Source of the DNA: Methanoplanus limicola DSM 2279 | GTDB lineage: Archaea > Halobacteriota > Methanomicrobia > Methanomicrobiales > Methanomicrobiaceae | Assembly: GCF_000243255.1 (NCBI RefSeq) | Contig: NZ_CM001436.1 | Coordinates: forward strand, 2,650,635-2,714,634 | DNA length: 64,000 bases | Direction: 5' to 3' | Part shown: positions 30,996 to 40,856 of the stretch, piece by piece | Layout of the letters: each line of letters starts with the position of its first letter | Numbering within the stretch: position 1 is the first letter of the stretch | The notes under the pieces: model-generated | The model's database searches: none | The model's input: the letters and a program-made list of their open reading frames with translations, nothing else | Told to the model about the DNA's origin: nothing | Made by a program: the position numbers and the translations under genes

Positions 30996-33052
30996 TTATC
31001 CGCCTCCGTAAAACTGTCATCTCCCGCCGGAGTCACTCCTTCCTTATCACCGGAATTCCACGAATCAGACTCATTACCCTTGTCTGCACCGGTTTTAAAG
31101 AAATTCAGCTTACACATAAGATATGATCTCTTCTCTTCGGAAGAAATTCCGCCCCCTGCCGGGTCATCACGTATTCTGCCGGAATATTTCTCGTAAAACC
31201 TCTCATACAGGAGTTCACGGCCCTGATCACTGAGGATATATACAAAGATAAGAAGCCCGACAGTATTTGCAACAACCATTGACGGGAATGCACTGACAAC
31301 CACACCAACGTACTGCTCAAATGTTATCCCTTCAGTTAAAAGCGGCAAAAGCACAAGAATATGTACACTCTCAATAATAATTCCAAGAATTATTGCATGA
31401 TAATATGTGAGCCTGCCCCTTGTCCATCTCATATATAATCCGGCTATAATTCCGGCGGCGACAGTCCCGGCAAAGCAGGCAGTGGCAGTCCATCCTCCGG
31501 ACGAGTACCTGTAAAGTCCGCCGATCACTCCTGCAAGCCCGCCCACAAGCGGACCGCCCAAAAGTCCGGCGACTGCAGGACCCGTATCCCTGAAATTGAT
31601 TATAAGGCCATCAAACGGAATACCTCGATATGTACCGTAGATGGATATTGCGCCAAAAATTGCTACGGCCCAGATGCGGTCAAGATAATCCGCCCTCCCG
31701 TCAAGGAACTTCTGAAACATCCCGGTCTTTGAAAAGGCATAGATAACAAAGCCGATAACAAGGAGCCTCTCAATTAGCGGCAGACCGAATGTCAGAATAC
31801 TCGACTCAAGAATCATTGCGACATACAAAAATACAATACTGCCTGCACCTGTGATAAGAATCCATAACCTGCTCCCGCGGGCATATTCAGGCAGTTTAAG
31901 ATCGAGATATATTATCATAAAGCCAAGTATGCCAAACATCACCGAGGCAAATGCAGCAGTATGATGCACAAGTGCCACCGGATCAAAGAGAAACATTGCA
32001 GTCAGAATAACTATGGTAAAGAGAAGAAGGCAGACCCTGTAGATAACCTTCTCACTGCTCTTTACTGCGGTTGAACTTTTAATAATATGAGATATAGCCC
32101 TCGCACGCCCGTCCATACCTGAAAGGGTCGCACCAAACATGATCAGGTATCCGGAGAGCAGAAAGATCATAACACCATAAGGGATGTATGCAAGGACATA
32201 GAGCACCTGGGAGACCATACTGTCAATTGTTATCGCCTCGCCGTGGCCGAGATATGAGACTGCAAAGCCACTGACGCCAAGAGTCATATACAGAAATGTA
32301 ATAATTCCCACAATTGAGAATGCAATGCAGAGATCGAGATTGACGCTCTTTAAAAACCTCCTATAATTTATCTCCTCAGAAGTGCTTTCCATCTTCTCAT
32401 GAAGCCATGTTGAATATAATAGAAGATTCAGTCCTGACCCGACAGCACCCATCATAGCCATAATAGCGATGACTGAGCCTTCCGGAATATCGGGCTTAAA
32501 CCCTTCAATTATCGCACCATAGGGAAGTGAAAATTCAAAGAGGCAGTATATTATCGCAATAAAAAGACCAAGAACAAGAAAGATTACGAGCTTTTCAACC
32601 CGCTCATATGAGTCCTTCCAGAGCAGGAAGAGAATAACAACAATGGAAGAGACACCGATAAACCACGAGGGCCATATTCCGGGGATGAAATAATCCAGAA
32701 ATATTCCGGCATAGATGAGCATTCCTCCAAATGCGAACATCTCAAGGAAATAAATTATCATTACCAGGTACGAACCCCAGTTTGAAGGGCCTGGGAGCCG
32801 CCTGAACCCGTCAAATATCGTCTCTCCGGTTGCAAAGGTATAACGTGCAATTCCGTTTGCGAACGCAAACTTAAAGATAATTGTCAGGACGACGACCCAT
32901 ATCAGTTCAAAACCGAAATGTGCACCAATCTCAACCGCTTCTGCGATCCCGCTCTCACCTGCGGCGGCGATGGCTAAAAGCAGGCCGGGACCTAAGAATA
33001 TAAAATAGTCACGGTACTTCTCAGGAAGTTTCTCAATTAAACGTGCAAACAT
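30992..33052 (-). CDS. Nramp-like transporter fused to LytS-type 5TM receptor domain
   Basis: The 686-residue protein has two membrane modules. Residues about 10-410 form an Nramp-like transporter. The first helix reads GPGLLLAIAAAGESGIAEAVEIGAHFGFELIWV, so the canonical DPGN metal motif is replaced by GESG. Residues about 455-625 match the 5TM receptor domain of LytS/YhcK sensors (GIPFDGLIINFRDTG, GGPLVGGLAGVIGGLYRY, GGWTATACFAGTVAAGIIAG). A charged cytoplasmic tail of 55 residues ends it. The next gene encodes an extracytoplasmic binding protein and overlaps by four bases. The pair looks like a ligand-responsive transporter. The substrate is unknown. Confidence 0.8.
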   Translation of the reverse strand: MFARLIEKLPEKYRDYFIFLGPGLLLAIAAAGESGIAEAVEIGAHFGFELIWVVVLTIIFKFAFANGIARYTFATGETIFDGFRRLPGPSNWGSYLVMIIYFLEMFAFGGMLIYAGIFLDYFIPGIWPSWFIGVSSIVVILFLLWKDSYERVEKLVIFLVLGLFIAIIYCLFEFSLPYGAIIEGFKPDIPEGSVIAIMAMMGAVGSGLNLLLYSTWLHEKMESTSEEINYRRFLKSVNLDLCIAFSIVGIITFLYMTLGVSGFAVSYLGHGEAITIDSMVSQVLYVLAYIPYGVMIFLLSGYLIMFGATLSGMDGRARAISHIIKSSTAVKSSEKVIYRVCLLLFTIVILTAMFLFDPVALVHHTAAFASVMFGILGFMIIYLDLKLPEYARGSRLWILITGAGSIVFLYVAMILESSILTFGLPLIERLLVIGFVIYAFSKTGMFQKFLDGRADYLDRIWAVAIFGAISIYGTYRGIPFDGLIINFRDTGPAVAGLLGGPLVGGLAGVIGGLYRYSSGGWTATACFAGTVAAGIIAGLYMRWTRGRLTYYHAIILGIIIESVHILVLLPLLTEGITFEQYVGVVVSAFPSMVVANTVGLLIFVYILSDQGRELLYERFYEKYSGRIRDDPAGGGISSEEKRSYLMCKLNFFKTGADKGNESDSWNSGDKEGVTPAGDDSFTEADK

Positions 33053-33193
33053 CTCAGACTTGTTTAAATGTATTCACTCCGCTGATAAATTAATTGTGTA
33101 TTCTGACAGGCAATAGCAGTATTTCAGAATATAAAATAATCCGGGACTTGGGGCAGATAAAAACCCAAAATATAAAATTCTTTAAAAATACAG

Positions 33194-33205
33194 GTTACCT
33201 GTAAC
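33194..33205. promoter_or_regulatory. Short palindrome upstream of DUF3089 gene
   Basis: GTTACCTGTAAC (GTTAC/GTAAC around CT) lies 25 bases before the ATG at 33230, in the intergenic region divergent from the Nramp fusion gene. It may be an operator for either gene. Its small size makes chance plausible. Confidence 0.3.
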
Positions 33206-33229
33206 AGTTAACATCCGGGAGGATGAGAT

Positions 33230-34246
33230 ATGATGACAATAAAAGACTTAAAAGGACAGAAATTAGGCATTCCAGTAACACTTCCCCCATTTGATCCGGA
33301 AAATGACGTTCCGGATGCTCCGGACTATGAAAGCCCTGACAGCTGGGTATCCCTCCCGGAATACTTCAGCAGCGATAAACAGGCTGTTGACGTATTCTGG
33401 ATCTATCCGACTATCCTCTCTGATGACAACACCTACTTAATGGACATAAAAGACCCAAAACTAAGGGATAAGGCAGAGTGGACAATCGTTGAGCAGGCGA
33501 GCATATTTGACGGCCAGGCCAACATTTACGCACCCTATTACAGGCAGAACAATGTCAAAATTAATCCGGTAATGCTTACCACTGCAAAGCCAATCTTCGA
33601 TTTGGGCCAGCAGGATCTCATCCGGGCATTTGACTACTTCCTGAAAAATTTCAATAAAGGCGAGAGGCCGATAATTCTTGCAGCACACAGCCAGGGATCT
33701 GTCAGGACGGTTGAACTCTCAAAGGCAGGAGAACTCCTGACCGGGGATGCTGAATCACTAAATAGGCTTGTGGCAGCCTATACCATAGGCTATTCCATAA
33801 CTCCGGACGATCTTGAGATAAACCCCCTCATGAGGATCAGTGAGAATGCAGATGATACCGGATGTTTCATCGTGTACAACACCATCTCAGATGAAAAGGA
33901 TAAGGAGAAGGAAGCGCCGACAATAATACCCGGAACTTATGTCGTAAACCCCCTTAACTGGAAGACCGACACCACTTTTGCTCCTGCTTCTGCCAATCTT
34001 GGAGCTGCATTCTTTAAACATGAGCACCCGGAAAAACCAGACAGGTACAGTAATTTTGCAGCAGCACAGGTAGTAGGCAATGCTCTTGTAATAACAGATA
34101 TATCAAACCCTGAGGAACTTCCGGCAAAGAGCGTCACGTTCCCGAAAGGCGTGTACCATATGTATGACTATGCAGTATTTTATGAAAACCTGAGAGAAAA
34201 TGTCAGGGTTCGCATCACGGCATATATGGAAAAGAACAAACAGTAG
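33230..34246 (+). CDS. DUF3089 alpha/beta hydrolase
   Basis: This 338-residue protein belongs to the DUF3089 lipase-like family. The N-terminal YFSSDKQAVDVFWIYPT and ANIYAPYYRQ are followed by the nucleophile elbow AAHSQGS with Ser154. Acidic and His candidates lie near the end (PKGVYHMYDYAVFYENLRENV). No signal peptide is seen, so it is probably cytoplasmic, unusual for a lipase-like enzyme. A GGGAGG-like site precedes the ATG by about ten bases. The substrate is not known. It is monocistronic, between unrelated units. Confidence 0.8.
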   Translation: MMTIKDLKGQKLGIPVTLPPFDPENDVPDAPDYESPDSWVSLPEYFSSDKQAVDVFWIYPTILSDDNTYLMDIKDPKLRDKAEWTIVEQASIFDGQANIYAPYYRQNNVKINPVMLTTAKPIFDLGQQDLIRAFDYFLKNFNKGERPIILAAHSQGSVRTVELSKAGELLTGDAESLNRLVAAYTIGYSITPDDLEINPLMRISENADDTGCFIVYNTISDEKDKEKEAPTIIPGTYVVNPLNWKTDTTFAPASANLGAAFFKHEHPEKPDRYSNFAAAQVVGNALVITDISNPEELPAKSVTFPKGVYHMYDYAVFYENLRENVRVRITAYMEKNKQ

Positions 34247-34404
34247 AGTCCGGGAATAAAATCACAATAAACTCATTCAAAACTCTTTTTTTCATTGAAT
34301 TGCCCTCTACTCACACCGGAGACTCTGCCTGACAATGCACCTTTCCGGTCAGGAAAATTTATCAGAGTTTAAGATTACTATAACTCAGAAAGGGAGGATT
34401 TCTG

Positions 34405-36342
34405 TTGCCGGGAAAGGAAAAGATCATCAGAGAGATTGGAGAAGAGAGTATTCTTCTGCCGCTGTATATCAACTCTGCAATTGAGGCAAACGAGAGGATA
34501 AAATATTATTTTTCACTCCTTCAGGCTGCAAAATCCTATGCTGACAATCCAGCCACCCTGCCGCAGATTCCGGAAGAAGATTTTCAGAAAAGATCTGATA
34601 AAAATGATAAACCGGAAAATGTCATTTTTGAATCATCACTGAAAGAGGAGGATATATATTTCATCCCCGGTTCATCAGAAATAGTCTCGGATATTGGTAA
34701 GTGCATCGATGAAATGATTAAACCGCTCTCAATCTCCGGATATCCGCCCGCAGAGGAGTTTAAAGAAAGATATGAGACAATCTCAGGCAGAATTCCGGAA
34801 ATATCCGACAGTATAATAACGGGAAATACCATCTCACAACTGATATCAGGGATACGTAAAAAAGGTGACTCCATGCACATCCTCGTAATGGACATTCACA
34901 AAGCCCTGAATGATCTGCAGGCAGGTTTAAGCCATGAGGAGATTGACAGAGCAAAGGTCTGTAAGATAAATGAATCAGATATTGTGCATCTGAAAGCATT
35001 TATGGAAGGCTTAAATTCCACCAGAATATTAAAGTTCGGACATCCGGGACTTGACACCACCGCAACCTCCACCAGTGAAGGACTGATAATTCAAAACGAC
35101 ATAGGCGTAACAGATGCACATGTAATTGTCATAAAAGTAAAAGATGGCAGAATTACATTCAATTATACCGACATCCACCGCCAAAGACTTGATTTTTTCA
35201 GATCGCTCTTCAGAAACCATGCCATATTATGGAACGATACCAGATCAAAAAATGTAACAGATTTTGAAAAGGATATATTTTTCCTGGCGAAAGGAACCTT
35301 CTATGCAGATAATAAAACCGGGACTGATGAATTCCTGAAATTCCTCGGATCAAGAATTGTATTCCTGATAGACTGGAACAAAGCAAGGAAAAACCTCAGA
35401 AAATTTTTAAGGAGCAGCGACTGCATAAAAGTCCTCATATGGGCCGCAGACAACAATTACGGGCACCGGGGTTTTCTCGTACTTGGCGGGTCCACCCTCA
35501 TTTACGAAGCACTTGAAATTGCCGCAGATGTGCCGATAAGATATGGTGAACCCCTGCACATCTATCTCGGACGGGAGAGGGCGTCTGAATTCTTCAGATG
35601 CCTGCTTATGACCGCCTCAACAGGCCTTATCGAAAAAAAACCTGAATTATTCATAAAAGACGAGATCAAAGCATTGCTGCTCCGGCAGATAAAATCGGCA
35701 CGGCAAAGCCTACTTGACATTATCGCCGAACATGCATCACTAATCACAGCAGAATCAGAACTGCTCCTGCAATCACTTGAATCAATACAGTCAGGAGGGG
35801 AAAAACTCTGTCTGAAGAATATAAACCGGGCAAAATTCCGGGAGAGAAGAGCAGACGATATTGTAAACCGCGTTCGGGCGGTTACAAAGAGAATGAAGGA
35901 CGGCGCATTTTACTCAGAACTGATAAGTCTCTCTGATGATGCCCTTGACTATATTGAAGACTCCATATCCGTCTGTGGATTTGACCCGCCGCTTATATCA
36001 GACAGTGACATTCTGTCAGATATGATCAGAATGGCCGATACTGTAAACGAAAGCTGTATGCAATATCAAAAGACCATACATATTTTCAGCATTATAAGTG
36101 GCAAAAACCCGGACGATGAGATGAATGCCTTTCTCCTCTCCGTTGATATGGTGGTTGAGACTGAGGAGATATGTGACAGGGCTTTCAGAGATGTGCAGAA
36201 GAGTATTATGCTTAATTCCAAAAATTTCAGGGAGGCAATGGTCTCATCCGAAATCACAAAGGGTATGGAAGAAGCAGTGAACTCACTGATGAAATCGGCA
36301 TTTCTGATTCGGGAAAATGTCCTTGAAAACCTGAACAGATAG
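34405..36342 (+). CDS. Large protein with C-terminal PhoU/DUF47-like domain
   Basis: This 645-residue cytoplasmic protein is mostly unfamiliar. Residues about 480-640 form long helices with RRADDIVNRVRAVTKRMKDGAFYSELISLSDDALDYIEDSISV, which resembles the DUF47/PhoU-like phosphate regulator family. The central part (about 190-420) holds KAFMEGLNSTRILKFGHPGLDTTATSTSEGL and WAADNNYGHRGFLVLGGSTLIYEAL, alpha/beta in character with no recognised motif. The start at 34405 is TTG (ttgccgggaaag) after a GGGAGG site. It ends one base before the PPDK-like gene, so the two proteins probably act together, perhaps in phosphate-linked control. Confidence 0.6.
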   Translation: MPGKEKIIREIGEESILLPLYINSAIEANERIKYYFSLLQAAKSYADNPATLPQIPEEDFQKRSDKNDKPENVIFESSLKEEDIYFIPGSSEIVSDIGKCIDEMIKPLSISGYPPAEEFKERYETISGRIPEISDSIITGNTISQLISGIRKKGDSMHILVMDIHKALNDLQAGLSHEEIDRAKVCKINESDIVHLKAFMEGLNSTRILKFGHPGLDTTATSTSEGLIIQNDIGVTDAHVIVIKVKDGRITFNYTDIHRQRLDFFRSLFRNHAILWNDTRSKNVTDFEKDIFFLAKGTFYADNKTGTDEFLKFLGSRIVFLIDWNKARKNLRKFLRSSDCIKVLIWAADNNYGHRGFLVLGGSTLIYEALEIAADVPIRYGEPLHIYLGRERASEFFRCLLMTASTGLIEKKPELFIKDEIKALLLRQIKSARQSLLDIIAEHASLITAESELLLQSLESIQSGGEKLCLKNINRAKFRERRADDIVNRVRAVTKRMKDGAFYSELISLSDDALDYIEDSISVCGFDPPLISDSDILSDMIRMADTVNESCMQYQKTIHIFSIISGKNPDDEMNAFLLSVDMVVETEEICDRAFRDVQKSIMLNSKNFREAMVSSEITKGMEEAVNSLMKSAFLIRENVLENLNR

Positions 36343-37959
36343 GTGCAGGTTATGAAACAAAATGACAGAGTGGTATATTTCGGAAAAGAAGACGACACTG
36401 AAGTTCCGGCAGAATTTTTCGGCAATAAGACAGCAAAACTAACCGGACTTTCAGGCACGGGACTTGCAGTACCTCCGGGTTTCACATTCGGAATTTCACT
36501 TTGCAGGGAATATTACGAAAATGACAGGCACCTCCCAGACTGGTATTACAGCCATGTAAGCCAGGGCATATCATATCTTGAGGATATGACCGGAAAAGAA
36601 ACGGGCAGCAGGAAAAATCCGCTAATATTATCGGTCAGATCAGGTGCGGCGGCATCCATGCCGGGAATAATGGAGACCGTACTCAATGCAGGTATCAACA
36701 GGGAGACAATTGAAGGGGTTATTTTTTCGTCCGGAAATCCACGGTTTGCATGGGATTTATACAGAAGGTTTCTGGAATCGTTTGGATGCACTGTGCTTGG
36801 CCATTCCGGAAGCGTATATAAGAAAATCATCAGCGAATATCTCTCTGAAGAGAAAATTACAGAGGAGAAATATCTCTGTTATGACACATTAAGAAGTATT
36901 TCAGAGGAGTTTGAGAAATTATATCCGGAAAATATTCTGAATGAGGTCATCTCAGATCCAAAAAAGACTATAGAATACTCAGTAAAAGCAGTCCTTGACT
37001 CATGGACTGACAAAAAGGCAGAAGACTTCAAGAGATTAAACCCGCAGATAAAATACAGCGGAACTGCCGTTACAATTCAGACAATGGTATTTGGCAATAT
37101 TAACAGAAGATCAGGTTCAGGAGTTGCCTTTACAAAAAATCCCTGGACAGGCGAGGACATCTCTGTTATCGATTTTCAGTATGGGTGCCAGGGCGGGGAG
37201 ATCGTATCAGGGTATTTCAACGGAATAAAAAAAGAGGAGATTGACCGTAAAATACCCGGTCTTTCAGAGAGAATAATCAGTGCCGGCAGAGTCCTTGAGA
37301 AGAGATACAGGGATATGCAGGATTTTGAATTTACCGTTGAAAACGAAAAACTCTACATACTTCAGACAAGAGACGGCAAAAGGGCAGATATCGCCGGGCT
37401 GAAGATCGCCTCCAGTCTTGTCTCAGAAGGCACTATAAGTGAGGATGAGGGCATAAAACTGACAGAGAATATCCGGACTGACAGAATATACACCGAAAAG
37501 ATAAACTCAGATGAAATTCCGGCAGGATACGGCAGTTCAGCATCACTTGGCGCAGTATCCGGAAGGATAGCATTTAGTGAAAAAAAGGCAGAAATTCTTG
37601 GAAAAAATGATACTGTTATACTCGTTAAGGAGTTCCTCTCTCCGGATGACATAAACGCAATATCGCTATGCAGCGGACTGCTTGCAAAGAGAGGCGCAGT
37701 AACATCCCATGCCGCCGTTGTTGCAAGGGAAATGGGAAAGGTGTGCATAGTAAACTGCAGGCAACTTGAGATAATCCCGCAGAGAAAAATATGCACTATA
37801 GGCAGATCGGAATTTAAGGAAGGAGATCATCTGACACTTGACGGTGCTACAGGCGGCATATATGCAGGAATTCAGGAAATAGTCAGAGAAAAACCGGAAG
37901 AACTGACAGAGATAATTAATAGCCGGAAGAAAAATTCCGGAAGAAAAAAAGGACCATAA
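36343..37959 (+). CDS. PPDK-like phosphotransferase lacking the PEP/pyruvate domain
   Basis: This 538-residue protein has the ATP-grasp part of pyruvate phosphate dikinase (GNKTAKLTGLSGTGLAVPPGFTF; LSVRSGAAASMPGIMETVLN; SGSGVAFTKNPWTG). It also has the phosphohistidine swivel domain with catalytic His456 in GAVTSHAAVVARE. The C-terminal TIM barrel that binds PEP/pyruvate (about 350 residues in PPDK) is absent, with a natural stop after a basic tail. It could transfer phosphate from ATP to His456 but needs another acceptor. The partner gene one base upstream, with a PhoU/DUF47-like domain, is the obvious candidate. The start may be GTG at 36343 or ATG at 36352. Confidence 0.8.
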   Translation: MQVMKQNDRVVYFGKEDDTEVPAEFFGNKTAKLTGLSGTGLAVPPGFTFGISLCREYYENDRHLPDWYYSHVSQGISYLEDMTGKETGSRKNPLILSVRSGAAASMPGIMETVLNAGINRETIEGVIFSSGNPRFAWDLYRRFLESFGCTVLGHSGSVYKKIISEYLSEEKITEEKYLCYDTLRSISEEFEKLYPENILNEVISDPKKTIEYSVKAVLDSWTDKKAEDFKRLNPQIKYSGTAVTIQTMVFGNINRRSGSGVAFTKNPWTGEDISVIDFQYGCQGGEIVSGYFNGIKKEEIDRKIPGLSERIISAGRVLEKRYRDMQDFEFTVENEKLYILQTRDGKRADIAGLKIASSLVSEGTISEDEGIKLTENIRTDRIYTEKINSDEIPAGYGSSASLGAVSGRIAFSEKKAEILGKNDTVILVKEFLSPDDINAISLCSGLLAKRGAVTSHAAVVAREMGKVCIVNCRQLEIIPQRKICTIGRSEFKEGDHLTLDGATGGIYAGIQEIVREKPEELTEIINSRKKNSGRKKGP

Positions 37960-37985
37960 ATAGAGGAAAAGAGGAGATTCAGCCG

Positions 37986-39296
37986 CTATTCATGACCATA
38001 ATACCGGAATAAAAGCTCAGTTGCAGCCCTGACCTCCTCCCCGTCTTTTCTTACGCCTGCAAGATAGGCATTGAATACCTCATCTGTCACCACATGAAGT
38101 CCCGGCTTGAACATATCTGCATGCATCTGAAGATCAAACGACCTCGCTTCGGCTTCAGTAAGCTTCAGTGATTTATATTCGCCGTTATGAGGAGTATAAA
38201 CAGGATTTTCAGAGCGGGGCGTCTTCAGCACAAGATCGGCAAGCGGTGTCATAGGGATAGGTTCTGCAACCGAGACAAAGGCATCATCAAGGGAATGCCC
38301 GGTTATGAAATCTCTGGTAAGCTCAAAGTCCTCCTCAGTCTCCTTTGGATGGCCGACAATGAAACTCCCGGCGACCTTCAGCCCGTGATCCCGGCACGCA
38401 AAAACTGCATCAGATGCAGCCTGAACAGTCGCACCCTTGCCCATATCCCTTAATATTCTGTCAGACCCGGACTCAATACCAAAAAATACCCAGCCGATCG
38501 AATAATCCCGGATGGCATCAAGCACCCTCTCGCTTATGCAGTCCACTCTGATATCCGGCGATGATATATTATTTGGCCCCATAATAGCGGCCATCTCTTT
38601 TAAAAGCCCGACAAAGGCATCCTCATTGAACTTCCCGTCATCAGCCATGTACAGTGATCCCGTCCCACCGGAGACCGAGAGCCTCGTAGCACCCATCCTC
38701 TTAAATTCCCTAACCTCAGCCAGGATATCGTCAAGATTTCTGCTCCTGATATTCCGGCCAAAAAATCTTGGAACCTGGCAGAATGTGCAGGCGCCTGTGC
38801 ACCCCCTGTGCGTCTCAATATATGCAGATGCACCGCGGATGCTCTGGGCACTGATGTCATCCGGAATAAGAGGCAGGCCACGGTCCACAGATGCCTGCCC
38901 CCTCTTAGGACGGACTACAATCCCCGAATCATCCATAAAGGCAATTCCGGCTATATCCTTTGAAAATCCGGTGCTAAATAACTCAGGGACTGTCTCCTCA
39001 CCTTCACCAATGACGACAAAGTCAGGCTCAAGTTCACCTATAACCATCTCAGGATATGCCGAGACAGGCCCGCCGATTACAACCGTTCCGCCCTGTGACC
39101 TCTTATTACGGATAAACTCCCTAATCTCCGGTGAAAGAAGATGCTGGGTGGAATAAAGGCTGATTAGAACTATATCCTCAGTATCGCCGGCAAAGTTATT
39201 GGCTATCTTTACCTCATGACCACTGTCACGGAGAATGCCGCCTATGAGCATGGCTCCGTATGTGTATATTTCAGGTGAGATGACAGAGACTTTCAT
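37986..39296 (-). CDS. B12-binding radical SAM enzyme
   Basis: This 436-residue protein has an N-terminal Rossmann-like cobalamin-binding domain (MKVSVISPEIYTYGAMLIGGIL ... VIGGPVSAYPEMVIGELEPDFVVIGEGEETV). A radical SAM core follows with CTGACTFC coordinating the 4Fe-4S cluster (C-x3-C-x2-C after THRG), then GIESGSDRIL and GSFIVGHPKETEED. Such enzymes methylate unactivated carbons or perform ring chemistry. In methanogens related proteins modify methyl-coenzyme M reductase residues, so a role in McrA maturation is possible but not shown. It is convergent with the PPDK-like gene and appears to be transcribed alone. Confidence 0.8.
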   Translation of the reverse strand: MKVSVISPEIYTYGAMLIGGILRDSGHEVKIANNFAGDTEDIVLISLYSTQHLLSPEIREFIRNKRSQGGTVVIGGPVSAYPEMVIGELEPDFVVIGEGEETVPELFSTGFSKDIAGIAFMDDSGIVVRPKRGQASVDRGLPLIPDDISAQSIRGASAYIETHRGCTGACTFCQVPRFFGRNIRSRNLDDILAEVREFKRMGATRLSVSGGTGSLYMADDGKFNEDAFVGLLKEMAAIMGPNNISSPDIRVDCISERVLDAIRDYSIGWVFFGIESGSDRILRDMGKGATVQAASDAVFACRDHGLKVAGSFIVGHPKETEEDFELTRDFITGHSLDDAFVSVAEPIPMTPLADLVLKTPRSENPVYTPHNGEYKSLKLTEAEARSFDLQMHADMFKPGLHVVTDEVFNAYLAGVRKDGEEVRAATELLFRYYGHE

Positions 39297-39365
39297 TTCT
39301 AATTAGTCTTTGTCCGAACCGGAAAAAAAATGTCTGTTATGAACCGGAATATTATCCCGGTAATT

Positions 39366-40676
39366 TTACTCTCTCTTTACTTTTCCAATGCAGAATACAA
39401 ACCCTGCTGCAAGAACTGCTCCGATTACTGCAAACGGAGGAAGCCCGCTCTTTGTAGGCTGTGCGGCAGGCACAAGATTGCCCTGAACAGAGGATGTACC
39501 GCCTGCATTGACAGTTGCGGTAACTGTTGAATCAGAGTAGCCTGTGAGCCTGAAGGTAACACTGTACTGACCTGCTGCCATTGACTGCTGGAAAGGTGCA
39601 ATGCCCTTGTATTCATTATTGATAAAGACATTTGCACCTGTTGGGTTGGATGTGATATCAAGTGTCCCTGTTGCCGCCGGAGTGGGTGTGGTTGAATCCA
39701 TATTCACAGAAACAGTTGCCGTTCCGCCGCCCATAACTGATGTTGAGACGGATTTGTCTGAATAGCCTGAAAGTTTAAGAGTTACGGTATGTGTTCCGCT
39801 CGCGACATTGTCAACAACATAGCTGCCTGAGTACGGCGTGACGCCGATATATGACCCGTCAAGGTAGATATATGCCCCGCTCGGTGTTGAAGAGATATAC
39901 AGTGTGCCTGTTGAAGGGTTTGGAATTTGGGATAATGTCCTTGATACTGTGGTCACCTGTCCGGCATAGACATTGACCTGCCCTGACCATTCATAGTAAC
40001 CGGCTTTGTTAAGCTCAACTACATGTGCGCCCTTCACAACACCGGAGATCGTAACCGGAGATAGCCCCTGATAGCTGCCGTCAAGATAAACGGAAGCACG
40101 GGTTGGTGTTGAGGTGACTGCAATAGTTCCGTGGTCGTTAACCGGAACAAGGGTTGCCGTAACTGAAGACTGCTGCCCTGCCGAGACTGAAACTGTTGAA
40201 CCCCAGTCCTGGTAGCCGGACCTTGTAACCTTTACAGAGTGCGTACCTGCGGAGAGTCCGTCAACAGAATGTGGAGTAAGCCCGTAGTACGATCCGTCAA
40301 CATAGAGTGCAGAACCGGTTGGGGACGATGATACATAAACAGAACCTGTTGTCGGTCCCTGCGGATTTAATGTGAAATAATAATCAACAGTCTCTCCGGC
40401 AGACGGAGTATTCAGGTTTGTAACCTGGCTGTTCTGGTAGCCGGACTTGGCTGCGTATGCTGTCTTAGGCATGCTTGACGGACTGCCGTCCAGATATACC
40501 GTATAGGTGTACTGCTGGTTCACTGTCGTTCCGACTGCAAGGCCGTCAACGTAGATGGTTGCCCCGTCCACATTTGTATGGAAGGTGTACCAGCCTACCT
40601 GATTTCCTACAATTTCTGCTGAAGCAGAACCTGATAATGCCGCAAGACATAGCAGGGCAACAGCAAAACACTTCAT
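39366..40676 (-). CDS. Cell-surface protein with tandem PEGA domains
   Basis: After a signal peptide (MKCFAVALLCLAALSGSASA), the 436-residue protein consists of about five PEGA repeats. Each has a pattern such as GSVYVSSSPTGSALYVDGSYYGLTP or GTLDITSNPTGANVFINNEYKG, followed by GxHxVxxxxxGY. A C-terminal transmembrane segment with a short basic tail (FAVIGAVLAAGFVFCIGKVKRE) anchors it. Likely it is an exposed wall protein. I start at 40676, since AGGA precedes it. Upstream ATGs at 40691 and 40715 lack this. A paralogue begins at 63558. Confidence 0.88.
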   Translation of the reverse strand: MKCFAVALLCLAALSGSASAEIVGNQVGWYTFHTNVDGATIYVDGLAVGTTVNQQYTYTVYLDGSPSSMPKTAYAAKSGYQNSQVTNLNTPSAGETVDYYFTLNPQGPTTGSVYVSSSPTGSALYVDGSYYGLTPHSVDGLSAGTHSVKVTRSGYQDWGSTVSVSAGQQSSVTATLVPVNDHGTIAVTSTPTRASVYLDGSYQGLSPVTISGVVKGAHVVELNKAGYYEWSGQVNVYAGQVTTVSRTLSQIPNPSTGTLYISSTPSGAYIYLDGSYIGVTPYSGSYVVDNVASGTHTVTLKLSGYSDKSVSTSVMGGGTATVSVNMDSTTPTPAATGTLDITSNPTGANVFINNEYKGIAPFQQSMAAGQYSVTFRLTGYSDSTVTATVNAGGTSSVQGNLVPAAQPTKSGLPPFAVIGAVLAAGFVFCIGKVKRE

Positions 40677-40856
40677 TTTTCCTGAAACCATAATAATCAG
40701 AAGTAATTCAGCCATAATATATAAATACTTGCCGGAATTCTGAACGCAGACAAATAAAGAGCAAAAATATGATAAAAAACAACAATAAAGATAAAAATTA
40801 CAAATCTGCCCGCAGTCATCCGGATAAGAGGGACCACTACAGGAAATAAAGAAATA

